This document shows positions 46,522-55,930 of a stretch of 64,000 nucleotides of DNA, in pieces; within the stretch, counting starts at the first letter, position 1; each line of letters opens with the position of its first letter. Position numbers and translations under genes: made by a program. The stretch is taken from NCBI GenBank assembly GCA_029263015.1, contig JAJCYI010000163.1:1-64000 (forward strand), given 5' to 3'. Origin of the DNA: Saprospiraceae bacterium. GTDB taxonomy: Bacteria > Bacteroidota > Bacteroidia > Chitinophagales > Saprospiraceae. The notes below the pieces were generated by a model, which was not told where the DNA came from, searched no databases, and saw only the letters and a list, made by a program, of their open reading frames with translations.

Positions 46522-46629
46522 TGCCGCAAAACAATCAGAAAAGGAACTTGTACTCTAGCGTCTTAAAGTAGAGCTAAAATATTATAATCTATGACATATG
46601 GCGCAAAACAGCTACGGTGCGCTGCTCCT

Positions 46630-47250
46630 TTATAAATCTTCATTTTTCGGAAATAAACCACCCTCCACCAACTCGCAGACAGTATGCCCGATCAAAATAT
46701 GGCATTCCTGTATGCGCGGTGTATCCGTGGAAGGGATTTCGATGAGGCAATTACAGATAGACCTCATTTGGCCGCCACCTTTGCCAGTCAAGCCAACCGT
46801 CGTCATACCTTTTTCTTTGGCGGTCAGAAGTGCCTTGACCACATTTGGCGAATTGCCCGACGTGGACAGACCAACCAGCACATCCCCTTCCCTGCCCATC
46901 GCTTCCGTGAGCCGGGAAAAAACATCATCGTAAGAATAATCGTTGGCAACCGCGGTAAGATGGGAAGTATTGGCGTGTAAAGCTGCCGCAAAAAGCGGTG
47001 GACGGTCGTAATAATACTTGCCTGAAAGCTCTGAAGCGAGGTGCTGGGCATCAGCGGCGCTGCCCCCATTTCCACAAAAAAGCACTTTGCCCCCATCGTT
47101 GAAACAACCAATGAACAACCTCGCCATTTCATCGACCCTGGCCAGCAAGGTTTTGTCTTCCAACAATTGTTGCTTCAGCGATATGGCTATCTGCAAATTT
47201 TTTTTGATGGTAGAAAATGTGTCCATGTGTTCGAGTATTATTGCAGGCAC
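46630..47250 (-). CDS. gmhA: SIS-domain phosphoheptose isomerase (GmhA-like)
   Basis: VLFCGNGGSAADAQHLASELSGKYYYDRPPLFAAALHANTSHLTAVANDY..LVGLSTSGNSPNVV. Confidence 0.85.
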   Translation of the reverse strand: MPAIILEHMDTFSTIKKNLQIAISLKQQLLEDKTLLARVDEMARLFIGCFNDGGKVLFCGNGGSAADAQHLASELSGKYYYDRPPLFAAALHANTSHLTAVANDYSYDDVFSRLTEAMGREGDVLVGLSTSGNSPNVVKALLTAKEKGMTTVGLTGKGGGQMRSICNCLIEIPSTDTPRIQECHILIGHTVCELVEGGLFPKNEDL

Positions 47251-47381
47251 AATATTAGGGTTTGCGCGAGGATATTTTTATTTGAACCATAAAAGGAACA
47301 AAAGTGACACATAAGTAGCGCTGTCTTTATGATTCCTCTAATGGCTTTGCAAGCCCGTAAACTGTGAGTTCGTAATTTGGC

Positions 47382-48203
47382 GTGTCTAAAGAACAGTTCA
47401 AAAATAAATTAATGGAAAAAACGAAAATCGACCAAGGCCGCCCTTATGATTGGGCCAAAGCATCGAAAGACTACGCCGCATACCGCGATATTTATCCCAA
47501 AAGCTTTTACCGGAAACTAATCGACTTTGGGATCGGCAATGCCGGACAGGTCGTGCTGGCGCTGGGTACGGGTACAGGCGTGTTGCCGAGGGCCATGCAT
47601 CCTCATGGTGCAAAGTTTCATGGCATCGACATCAATGCTGGACAGATCGAACAGGCCAGAATTCTGTCAGAAGCACAGGGCATGGACATTGAGTGGAAAA
47701 CCTGTCCCGCCGAGGACACCGGATACCCTGACGACAAGTTCGACGCAGTGACCGCCATCCAATGCTGGCATTATTTCGATAAAAAAATCATCGTCCCCGA
47801 AATTCACCGACTATTGAAAAAAAGCGGTCGACTAGCCATCGGGTTCATGATCTGGCTGCCCAATGAATCAGCAATTGCAGCTGCCTCGGAAGCACTTGTT
47901 TTACAACACAACCCACATTGGACCGGTGGCGGTTTTGATCGCTTGGCACTTGAAATCCCAGACTGGCTGGAGGATCGGTTCACCCTTGAAACCCTGCATA
48001 CTTATGAGGAAGACTTGCCATTCAACTACGACACCTGGAGGGGAAGGTTCAGGTCATGCCGGGGCATCGGCGCTACTTTGGACAAAGTGGAGGTGGATCG
48101 TTTTGATCAGGAACATTTACAAATGTTGATGCAACTGACACCAGATAATTTCACCATCCCGCACCAATTGACCATTGAAGTTTATAGAAAATGTAAAATG
48201 TAA
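47382..48203 (+). CDS. Class I SAM-dependent methyltransferase
   Basis: VVLALGTGTGVLPRAMHPHGAKFHGIDINAGQIEQAR..DDKFDAVTAIQCWHYFD. Confidence 0.85.
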   Translation: MSKEQFKNKLMEKTKIDQGRPYDWAKASKDYAAYRDIYPKSFYRKLIDFGIGNAGQVVLALGTGTGVLPRAMHPHGAKFHGIDINAGQIEQARILSEAQGMDIEWKTCPAEDTGYPDDKFDAVTAIQCWHYFDKKIIVPEIHRLLKKSGRLAIGFMIWLPNESAIAAASEALVLQHNPHWTGGGFDRLALEIPDWLEDRFTLETLHTYEEDLPFNYDTWRGRFRSCRGIGATLDKVEVDRFDQEHLQMLMQLTPDNFTIPHQLTIEVYRKCKM

Positions 48204-48278
48204 AAAATCGTCAAAGAACCAAATTTTGAAGCAATCAGGTGGGCAAGTTTTATATTCCTCCTTTTACATTTTACATTT
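48189..48278. repeat. 17-bp perfect inverted repeat
   Basis: AAATGTAAAATGTAAAA (48189-48205) / TTTTACATTTTACATTT (48262-48278). Confidence 0.6.
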
Positions 48279-48306
48279 GCACCCAATTTCAGGAAATTGA
48301 ATTCCA

Positions 48307-49047
48307 TTGAAATTCCCAATAAAAATGAAAAAACACCTGTTCCTTCTCGTTCTCGTATTTATTTTTCAAAATATCTTAACTGCTCAAGGCTCACACGAAC
48401 TTGATGGCAAATTAGATGGCAGTTTGCTCGGCAGTGGCGGCGTTTCTTTTGGGCTTGGCTTCTACTTTATGGGCAAGGTGGAGCCGCTTACAGAGGAACA
48501 AATCCGAAAACTGGACCCATTGAACGTCAATTCAATTGACCGCCCGACCACCCGAAAATGGAGTACTAAGGCACACCATTTCAGCGACATTGCCTTGCAC
48601 ACCTCTTTTTATAGCCAATTTGCTTTGCTGCTCGATAATAATTCGAGGGATGAGATCGGCACTGTCGGTACTATGATGGCAGAAGTAATAATGATAAACA
48701 ACGGCATCACCAACATACTGAAAGGTACTGCCAAACGGAAAAGGCCATTCACCTATAATCCCAATGCACCGCTGGATTTGAAATTGCACAAAAATGGGCG
48801 CTTTTCATTTTTCTCGGGCCACGCTTCCAATTCGGCAGCCTTTTCCTTCTTTACTGCCAAAGTTTATTCTGACAACAACCCTGGTTCAAAATGGAACCCA
48901 TATGTCTGGTCGGCAGCGGCAACACTTCCAGCATTGACTTCTTTGTTGCGCGTAAAGGCTGGGAAACATTTTCCGACAGATGTTATAGTCGGATATGCGG
49001 TCGGCGCAGCTGTGGGCTTTTTGGTGCCTGAGCTTCACAAACTTTGA
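48307..49047 (+). CDS. PAP2-family phosphatase
   Basis: KGTAKRKRP..FFSGHASNSAAFSFF..RVKAGKHFPTDVIVGYAVGAAVG. Confidence 0.9.
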   Translation: MKFPIKMKKHLFLLVLVFIFQNILTAQGSHELDGKLDGSLLGSGGVSFGLGFYFMGKVEPLTEEQIRKLDPLNVNSIDRPTTRKWSTKAHHFSDIALHTSFYSQFALLLDNNSRDEIGTVGTMMAEVIMINNGITNILKGTAKRKRPFTYNPNAPLDLKLHKNGRFSFFSGHASNSAAFSFFTAKVYSDNNPGSKWNPYVWSAAATLPALTSLLRVKAGKHFPTDVIVGYAVGAAVGFLVPELHKL

Positions 49048-49061
49048 GATGGGCAATTTGA

Positions 49062-49120
49062 TGTAACCGGAAGTTGTACTTCCGAGACGATTTGGCCCGG
49101 AAGTACAACTTCCGGTTACA
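49062..49120. repeat. Perfect 23-bp inverted repeat, nested palindrome
   Basis: TGTAACCGGAAGTTGTACTTCCG / CGGAAGTACAACTTCCGGTTACA; the arm contains GGAAGT-TGT-ACTTCC. Confidence 0.9.
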
Positions 49121-49312
49121 GATGGCTGAAAGTGGCATACAACGCCGAGCCGTTTATTTTTCCACTATATTATTGGAAGCTGACTGACCGATTGCGCAAC
49201 TTTGCAAAGGCTCTGGGCAACGAAGCCATTTTCGAAGCGTTCAGAGCATGTTTTTTATTTTGAAACTAAAACTATTCAAACAGTCATAAACTGTTTGCTT
49301 AAAAACCTATTG

Positions 49313-50224
49313 ATGAAAAAAATAATTACGGAAAGTATGCTGGCAGCAGTGTTTGTGTTAACGACAGCATTCCTGTTCATAGGCTGCGATGGGGAGGACG
49401 AACCAATCCCTGCCTATATCCAGATCAATGATTTTGAGACGGTATCAAACAACCCTACCTATCATGGCAGCGTTTCGCATAAAATCACCAACGCAACGGC
49501 TTTTGTTACGGACAAAACAACCAATAAGACATATAGCTTGGGTATGTTGTCCTTGCCGGCAAAAGTGCCCGTCATTGTAACTGGGGAATTCGACATCTCT
49601 CTTGACCCTGTTATAAAATCCAACGGCAACAGCTTTTTCTTGGAGGTTTATCCATTTTACGAACGGTTCACGGGGCCAGTCACGCTTCAGCCCACCGTTG
49701 AGTCAATTGTAAACCCGACGACCTCATACATCCCAGATGCCAACTTCCGACTGATTGAAAATTTTGAGGGCACTGGTCACCTTTTTTCAGTGGACCGAGA
49801 CAACAACCCAGCTACTTCCCTTGAAATTTCTGATGAAGATGTTTTTGAGGGAGAATCCTCAGGTAGAATAGTATTGGATACTTCGAATAATGTATTCGTG
49901 GTGGCCAGCAACCAACTTTATGAAATCAATATGCCAGAAGCTGGGAAAGTTTTCATGGAGGTAAATTACAAAACCGACATCCCCCTCGAATTTGGGGTAT
50001 TGGCCATCAACGCCCTCAACGACGAGACCCCAAGTTTTGAATTTGGCGTGTTTGCCAAAGAAGAATGGAACAAGATTTATTTTAACCTGACCAACCTTGT
50101 TGCAACCGCTGGCGTAAATCGTTTTGTGCTCGTCATTCGTGGCGGCCTTCCTATTGAAAACGGTCAGTTCGCACTTAATGAAGCCAAAGTTTACCTCGAC
50201 AACATTAAGTTGATACACTTTTGA
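49313..50224 (+). CDS. Putative lipoprotein of unknown function (start placed at ATG 49313)
   Basis: Signal with lipobox-like FLFIGCDG; no family recognised. Confidence 0.65.
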   Translation: MKKIITESMLAAVFVLTTAFLFIGCDGEDEPIPAYIQINDFETVSNNPTYHGSVSHKITNATAFVTDKTTNKTYSLGMLSLPAKVPVIVTGEFDISLDPVIKSNGNSFFLEVYPFYERFTGPVTLQPTVESIVNPTTSYIPDANFRLIENFEGTGHLFSVDRDNNPATSLEISDEDVFEGESSGRIVLDTSNNVFVVASNQLYEINMPEAGKVFMEVNYKTDIPLEFGVLAINALNDETPSFEFGVFAKEEWNKIYFNLTNLVATAGVNRFVLVIRGGLPIENGQFALNEAKVYLDNIKLIHF

Positions 50225-50356
50225 GCATTGAGTAGGCAACCATTTCGGTAGTACTTGCAAGGGTGTACACTCCGCGTTAATCATTTGAGCTTGACATATA
50301 CAGGATTTGGGCAAATAGGATTACGGCGCACTGCACCTTTGTTTCTATACAGTATA

Positions 50357-50517
50357 TAAGTAGGTGAGTGTATATAATCGACACTTTGAACGAGGCTATT
50401 TTTTCGCTAATCGAGGCAAAAAATATTTGAATAGCCAAGTTATGGAAATATTTTTTAACGAGGAGTATCGGAAAAGGAGTCCGTTCAAAGTGTCGATTAT
50501 ATATGCTCACCTACTTA
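50357..50517. repeat. Palindromic dispersed element, family A copy 3
   Basis: 35-bp terminal inverted repeats at 33/35 (AAGTAGGTGAGTGTATATAATCGACACTTTGAACG); core GGCAAAAAATATTTGAATAGCCAAGTTATGGAAATATTTTTTAAC. Confidence 0.9.
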
Positions 50518-50552
50518 ATTGGAATAGAAACTTTAAAACAGCAAAGGATTTT

Positions 50553-50683
50553 GGTTATTTGACTAATCCTGTGATTTTGATTTTCGGAGCTGGTCAAAGG
50601 TGACACCTTTTAGAAAGGTGTCACCTTTTGGCTTCCTTATTTCAATTTGATTTGAAGATTTTAACGAGATTTGTCAATGAGCC
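50553..50683. repeat. Palindromic dispersed element, family B copy 2
   Basis: GGTTATTTGACTAATCCTGTGATTTTGATTTTCGGAGCTGGTCAAAGGTG..; homologous to the reverse complement of 31632-31746; central palindrome duplicated. Confidence 0.85.
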
Positions 50684-50777
50684 AGGATTTTAACACAAAA
50701 AACATTGTAAAACAATACCTTACCCAGCAAACCAAAAACTCCGAACCAAAAACCAAAAGAGCACAACTCCAAACCTT

Positions 50778-52199
50778 GTGAACATGCGCCAAAAAGACAC
50801 CTATTTTTACCGCATTGCCGATTTCCTAACAGCAATGGTTGCTTGGGCGTTGTTTTTCTTGTGGCGTAAGTGGATGGAAGGGGTCCCCCCGGGCTGGGAA
50901 GCATTTCAGGATTTGAATTTTTACTACGGCATTTTCATTGTTCCTACTGGCTGGTTCATGTTTTATTCCCTGTTCGATGACTACAAAGATATTTACCGTT
51001 TGGCCAGGTTATCCACATTGGCCAGGACATTTGTGCTGACTTTCGTTGGTGTCTGTTTTTTGTTTATCACTTTGCTGATGGACGACGTGGTGCAGAAATA
51101 CACTTCCTATTTTGCTTCGTTCATTGTGCTGTTTGGCCTTCATTTTTCACTGACTGCCATTGTCCGCATGATCTTATTGACCAGGGCGCACCACCGCCTC
51201 AAAAAAGGTACGGTATCCTTCCCTGCCCTAATGATCGGGGGCAGCCAAAGGGCCATTGAACTTTACCAAGAACTAAAAGGAAGAAAGGAAGGAGTGGGTT
51301 ATCATTTTGCAGGTTTTGTTGAAACGAGCCCGCATTTGGATGAACAAAATCAGCCTAAGTTAAACTTGCCTTTTTTGGGAAATATAGCTTCCTTAAGTGA
51401 TGTCATCAAAAAAAATGGGATCGAAGACGTGATAATAGCTATTGAGGATTCAGAACATGGAAAACTAAAATCCATCCTCAACCTGCTATTTGATTTTGAT
51501 GATAAAATCCACATCCGCATTGTTCCCGACATGTACGATATTATGCTGGGCAACGTGCATATGAATGAAGTCATGGGAGCCGCACTCATCCACATCAAGC
51601 AAGAACTGATGCCCAAATGGGAACGTTTACTCAAGCGCCTAATGGATGTTGTGTTTTCGTCAACAGTGCTCGTGGTACTTTCCCCTTTCTATCTCTGGCT
51701 TTTTTTCAGAGTAAAAATATCGTCTCCCGGCCCGGCGTTTTACACACAAGAACGGATCGGCCTGAACGGCAAACCATTCCACCTGATAAAATTCCGCTCT
51801 ATGTACACCGATGCCGAAAAGCACGGTCCACAACTCGCCTCTGACAACGACCCCCGCATCACGACCGTTGGCCATTTTATGCGCAAATACAGGTTGGACG
51901 AACTGCCAAATTTCTGGAATGTGGTAAAAGGAGATTTGTCGCTCGTCGGGCCCCGTCCCGAACGACAATTTTTCATCAACCAAATCGTGGAGCAGGAGCC
52001 ACATTACCGACAATTATTGAAAGTCCGACCAGGCATCACTTCCTGGGGGCAAGTAAAATATGGCTATGCCAGCAATGTAGATGAAATGCTCCAGCGCCTG
52101 AAATTTGACATTCTGTACATCGAAAACATGTCGCTTCTGCTGGACGTGAAGATTATGTTTTATACCGTGCTGGTACTGGTGCAGGGGAAGGGGAAGTGA
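50778..52199 (+). CDS. Undecaprenyl-phosphate sugar phosphotransferase (polyprenyl glycosylphosphotransferase)
   Basis: N-terminal TM bundle; KRLMDVVFSSTVLVVLSPFYLWLFFRVKISSPGPAFYTQERIGLNGKPFHLIKFRSM..KYRLDELPNFWNVVKGDLSLVGPRPE. Confidence 0.95.
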   Translation: MNMRQKDTYFYRIADFLTAMVAWALFFLWRKWMEGVPPGWEAFQDLNFYYGIFIVPTGWFMFYSLFDDYKDIYRLARLSTLARTFVLTFVGVCFLFITLLMDDVVQKYTSYFASFIVLFGLHFSLTAIVRMILLTRAHHRLKKGTVSFPALMIGGSQRAIELYQELKGRKEGVGYHFAGFVETSPHLDEQNQPKLNLPFLGNIASLSDVIKKNGIEDVIIAIEDSEHGKLKSILNLLFDFDDKIHIRIVPDMYDIMLGNVHMNEVMGAALIHIKQELMPKWERLLKRLMDVVFSSTVLVVLSPFYLWLFFRVKISSPGPAFYTQERIGLNGKPFHLIKFRSMYTDAEKHGPQLASDNDPRITTVGHFMRKYRLDELPNFWNVVKGDLSLVGPRPERQFFINQIVEQEPHYRQLLKVRPGITSWGQVKYGYASNVDEMLQRLKFDILYIENMSLLLDVKIMFYTVLVLVQGKGK

Positions 52200-52240
52200 T
52201 TCATGGTTTCAATGCTTGGCTTGATGATATGCATGGTTTT

Positions 52241-53134
52241 CTACAACTTTTCAATTTCTTCTTTTGACAACCCCGTTAGCCCTACGATTTGGTCAATTGG
52301 GAAATCCTCGGTTATCATTTGTTTTGCTATTTCAGTATTGCGCTTTTCCATTCCTTTTTCCATCCCCTCTGCCAAGCCTTCTCCCCTTGAAGTATCCACT
52401 ACATTTTTAATGTCCCGGAAATATTTGAGACTTTCTTCATAAGCCACTCTTTCTTGGTGGGAAAATTTCGCTATTTCTGCTGCTTCGAACAATCTCAAAA
52501 ATATTTTCTCCTGTAATTTAGGAGGCCTGTTTTGCAATTCTGATAAATGTTTGAACACATAGAGCCATTTGTCAAAATGTGTTTCCAATTCTTCTTCCGT
52601 TTTTTTGAATTTGGGAAGCTCAATGTAAATGAACTTCAACTTATCGTAAAACACTTCGCAGTTTTGATTTTTCAGTTCCACAAAATGCAACAATTCACTA
52701 TCAGACTTATGATCATCAAATATAAAATCCAATATCCCTACCGTATAAACTGGGTCCAGCCTGAAATCCCAATCACCCTTTTTGGCTTGTTCCTGAATCG
52801 GGAACGACGAATAATACACACTTCTGTCTTTAAAATAATTTTGCTTGGCTTTTTGTAATTCAACAATGAACCGTTCGCCCGATTCCCCAGTGCAATACAA
52901 GTCGAAAATGGCTTTTCTGTCCAATTGGGCGTGCCCTGACTGCTCATTTCTTGAGTAAGTCAAGTCTTTTATCTTATGACGTTCCGGTAGGATTTGGTTG
53001 AGGAAATCTATCAACAGTTCCTTGTTCGGTTCACTGCCAAAAAGTTTTTTGAACCCAAAGTCCGTAAGAGGATTGATGTATTTTTCTTTTGAAGCACTCA
53101 TTTTTTGATTTTTGATTTTGTGCTGTCCATACAA
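52241..53134 (-). CDS. Rpn-family / PD-(D/E)XK nuclease transposase-like protein
   Basis: YINPLTDFGFKKLFGSEPNKELLIDFLNQIL..FDLYCTGESGERFIVELQKAKQNYFKDRSVYYSS. Confidence 0.9.
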   Translation of the reverse strand: MYGQHKIKNQKMSASKEKYINPLTDFGFKKLFGSEPNKELLIDFLNQILPERHKIKDLTYSRNEQSGHAQLDRKAIFDLYCTGESGERFIVELQKAKQNYFKDRSVYYSSFPIQEQAKKGDWDFRLDPVYTVGILDFIFDDHKSDSELLHFVELKNQNCEVFYDKLKFIYIELPKFKKTEEELETHFDKWLYVFKHLSELQNRPPKLQEKIFLRLFEAAEIAKFSHQERVAYEESLKYFRDIKNVVDTSRGEGLAEGMEKGMEKRNTEIAKQMITEDFPIDQIVGLTGLSKEEIEKL

Positions 53135-53196
53135 ATTTAGTCATTTTCAGGCTCTTTGGCAGTAATAAGTTGAATGAACTAAATGTAATTCGAGCC

Positions 53197-53227
53197 ATTC
53201 TCAATTCTCAATTCTCAATTCTCAATT
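53197..53227. repeat. 7-bp tandem repeat (ATTCTCA, about 4.4 copies) overlapping the antiporter stop codon
   Basis: ATTCTCAATTCTCAATTCTCAATTCTCAATT. Confidence 0.9.
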
Positions 53228-55068
53228 AACTCCTTCCCAATATAAACCAAACTGTGCCCCTCTCCAATTTTCAATTGGTCAAGTTCTTTTGGGAGAACTT
53301 CAATAACGTCATCGGGAGACTTGACGAACAACGGCATGCGCTCCTCCTGCAAACTGAACTTGTCGGTCAGCAATTCCAACTGTCCCACCGAGTTGATCGG
53401 CAATTCGTGGATGGTGGGGAAATCCCGGGCAATTTCATTTAAGTTGAGGAAATCATCGGAGTAGGAAAAAATCCCTTGGGGTGGGAGGTCTTCTTTTGGC
53501 AGCCCCATTTCATCAGATGACAATAAGCGAAAAGCGCCCAGTTCACCGAAAGTATCCTTGTATTTTTCTATGGCAAATTTATTCACGGCCTGACTGCTCG
53601 TCATGGCCATGAGGTAGCCAACATCTGATAGTTCAAAGTATTGTTCCAAATCATCAGAATAAATGTTTTCGCTGATGGCTTCGAGTCCAAGTGCCCGTGC
53701 CTTGCCAACGTTTTCCAAATTCATATCCAGCATTACAACATGGCGGCCATTTTCTTGTAGGTATTTGCCGATAAGGAGTGCCGCTTTGTTTGCCCCGACC
53801 ATAAGGATACCTTTCGAATCGGTTTTGGTGACATTTAACAACTTGGCGACCAGCCTGGCGGTAGAAGCATTTAACAATACCGTGCCCACCACGATCATAA
53901 AAACCAGCGGCATGATGTACTCCGCCCCTTCGACACCTTTTTCTATTAGTTTGAAACCAAACAACGAGGCAATTCCCGCGGCCACGATCCCACGCGGCCC
54001 GATCCATGAGATGAACAGTTTTTCATTAAGGTTCAAATCCGACTTGCGGGTGCTGAGAAATACCGCCAAAGGACGAAGTACCAGAATGACTAGGCCAAAC
54101 AACAACAGGCATTGCCAGTTGAGCACAAGGTACAGGCTCTCCATGTTCACATGTGCCGCCAACACGATGAAAAGGATGGAGATCAATAAAATGCTAATGG
54201 ATTCTTTAAAAATGATGACCTCCCGGAAATTCGGAACATCCAAGTTGCCCAGCACGGTACCCATGACAACCACCGTCAAAAGACCTGATTCGTGCGCCAG
54301 CAGGTCGGAGAAGACAAATATGCCCAGCACAAAAGCCAGTGTCCCGACATTGAGCAGGTAGTGCGGGATGAGTTCTTTTTTTATGGCAAAATACAAAGCA
54401 TAAGCAGCAAGAGCGCCGAGCGCCAGTCCTATCAAAATGATTTTCACAAATTCAAGGAAGGCATGGCCTCCATACTCCCCAACCGAGCCACCTGATACGA
54501 TGAACTCAAACATCAAAACAGCGGCAGTCGCTCCGATGGGATCTATCAGGATGCCTTCCCATTTGAGCACATTGGATACACGGCGGGTCAATGGCACATT
54601 TCTCAGGATGGGGGTAATGACCGTTGGTCCCGTGACAATGATAAGGGCCGAGAACTGAAGTGAGATGGCCCAGCTCAACCCCATTACATAATATGCTGCC
54701 ACAGCCCCTCCCGCAAACGTCACCAACGAACCCAGCGAAATTAATGAGCCAACTGTTGGCCCAATGGATTTTATCTCCGACCGTTTCAAAGTCAAACCAC
54801 CCTCAAACAAGATGATGCCGATGGCGAGGGAAACAAAATGGAAAAGGTACTGCCCAGGGAACAACCCTGCCCCACCACCATCGCGGTACATGGGTTCGAG
54901 CAGCTTGGTACCGTCTGCTGTCCAAAACGTTGACAAAGGCCCAACTGCAAGGCCGATCAAAACCAATGGAAGGATGGCCGGGACTTTCAGCCTCCAAGCA
55001 ACCCATTGTGCCAATATTCCAAGAAATATAATGCCTGCAAGTTCGTACATGGGAGCAAAAATACTCAT
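53215..55068 (-). CDS. Cation:proton antiporter (NhaP/CPA1-type) with C-terminal TrkA-N-like domain
   Basis: Multiple TM helices; FITVTGPTVITPILR-type region (SALIIVTGPTVITPILRNVPLTRRVSNVLKWEGILIDPIGATAAVL), SWIGPRGIVAAGIASLF, GILMVGANKAALLIGKYLQENGRHVVMLD. Confidence 0.9.
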   Translation of the reverse strand: MSIFAPMYELAGIIFLGILAQWVAWRLKVPAILPLVLIGLAVGPLSTFWTADGTKLLEPMYRDGGGAGLFPGQYLFHFVSLAIGIILFEGGLTLKRSEIKSIGPTVGSLISLGSLVTFAGGAVAAYYVMGLSWAISLQFSALIIVTGPTVITPILRNVPLTRRVSNVLKWEGILIDPIGATAAVLMFEFIVSGGSVGEYGGHAFLEFVKIILIGLALGALAAYALYFAIKKELIPHYLLNVGTLAFVLGIFVFSDLLAHESGLLTVVVMGTVLGNLDVPNFREVIIFKESISILLISILFIVLAAHVNMESLYLVLNWQCLLLFGLVILVLRPLAVFLSTRKSDLNLNEKLFISWIGPRGIVAAGIASLFGFKLIEKGVEGAEYIMPLVFMIVVGTVLLNASTARLVAKLLNVTKTDSKGILMVGANKAALLIGKYLQENGRHVVMLDMNLENVGKARALGLEAISENIYSDDLEQYFELSDVGYLMAMTSSQAVNKFAIEKYKDTFGELGAFRLLSSDEMGLPKEDLPPQGIFSYSDDFLNLNEIARDFPTIHELPINSVGQLELLTDKFSLQEERMPLFVKSPDDVIEVLPKELDQLKIGEGHSLVYIGKELIEN

Positions 55069-55190
55069 CCTAAATTGAACACCACTACTCTTTTTGTTTT
55101 GTCGCCGCGTTTTTTCTCTAAAAGCGCACAGCGCTTTTGGAATGGAATCGATTTCGATTAAAGGATGTGACTATTAAAAAGGGAAAGCAC

Positions 55191-55676
55191 TCAATTCAAT
55201 TTCTTCAGGATACTGTCATTTATTAGATACGAATCGGTTTGTTCCATATTCCACGATTTTTCCTGCGATTCATTCAATCCATCTACTTTGATGGTGATAG
55301 TCAAGGTGTCTGATACCCGATTCAAAATTATTTTTTGGAAGGAATTCTGTATTGCAGCGTTAACAGGAAGATTCGGACAGCGCTGTAATTTATTGTTCAT
55401 ATATATATCGTCGGCAAACCACAGTTTTAAAAAGCGGGTATGTTTTTCACTACATTCATTTTCGACATCCAATAAAGTCAATAATTTGCACTTGCTTTTT
55501 TCTGAACTCGCAATACATTCATTTCCATAGGCAAACAAATACCAGCACAACAATGCTCTTTCCGGCTCATCAATCGTCTGGAAAAAATCAGCATTTACCA
55601 TACCGTTCTCCAAAATAATTGTCGTGGATTCTCTTGCGTTTTGTTTACAGGATATTTGCAATAAAAAAAGCAGCAT
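55191..55676 (-). CDS. Putative lipoprotein, unknown function
   Basis: MLLFLLQISCKQN lipobox-like start; no family recognised. Confidence 0.55.
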   Translation of the reverse strand: MLLFLLQISCKQNARESTTIILENGMVNADFFQTIDEPERALLCWYLFAYGNECIASSEKSKCKLLTLLDVENECSEKHTRFLKLWFADDIYMNNKLQRCPNLPVNAAIQNSFQKIILNRVSDTLTITIKVDGLNESQEKSWNMEQTDSYLINDSILKKLN

Positions 55677-55866
55677 AACGGTTGGGGAATTTCATGATCG
55701 AACAAGCTTTTCTTTGAAAATTTGATTGCCAAAATAATTGGGCATTCATTTGAAATACAAAAAGTAAGAAACAAAGGTTAATTATCTGGGTAAATCCGAT
55801 TATGTATGCCCCCGAAAGTCAAACAATTAAAACCCACACATTCTCAAAATGAATTAAGAGCAAAAA

Positions 55867-55909
55867 GGGCAACTTTTCAGTCAGTTAACATCTGACCGCA
55901 AAGTTGCCC
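55867..55909 (-). terminator. Terminator-like hairpin downstream of the porin gene
   Basis: GGGCAACTTT (55867-55876) / AAAGTTGCCC (55900-55909). Confidence 0.6.
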
Positions 55910-55930
55910 AAGGCTTATTAATCGCTCATA

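Noticed and set aside
50364-50603. 79-aa plus and 77-aa minus ORFs (MSVYNRHFER.. / MSIYNRHFER..)
   Set aside because: The near-identical N-termini on opposite strands are produced by the family A terminal inverted repeats, not by real genes.
52241-53134. Rpn/PD-(D/E)XK protein as part of an insertion sequence or defence island
   Set aside because: No terminal inverted repeats or partner genes were found around it; recorded only as a CDS.
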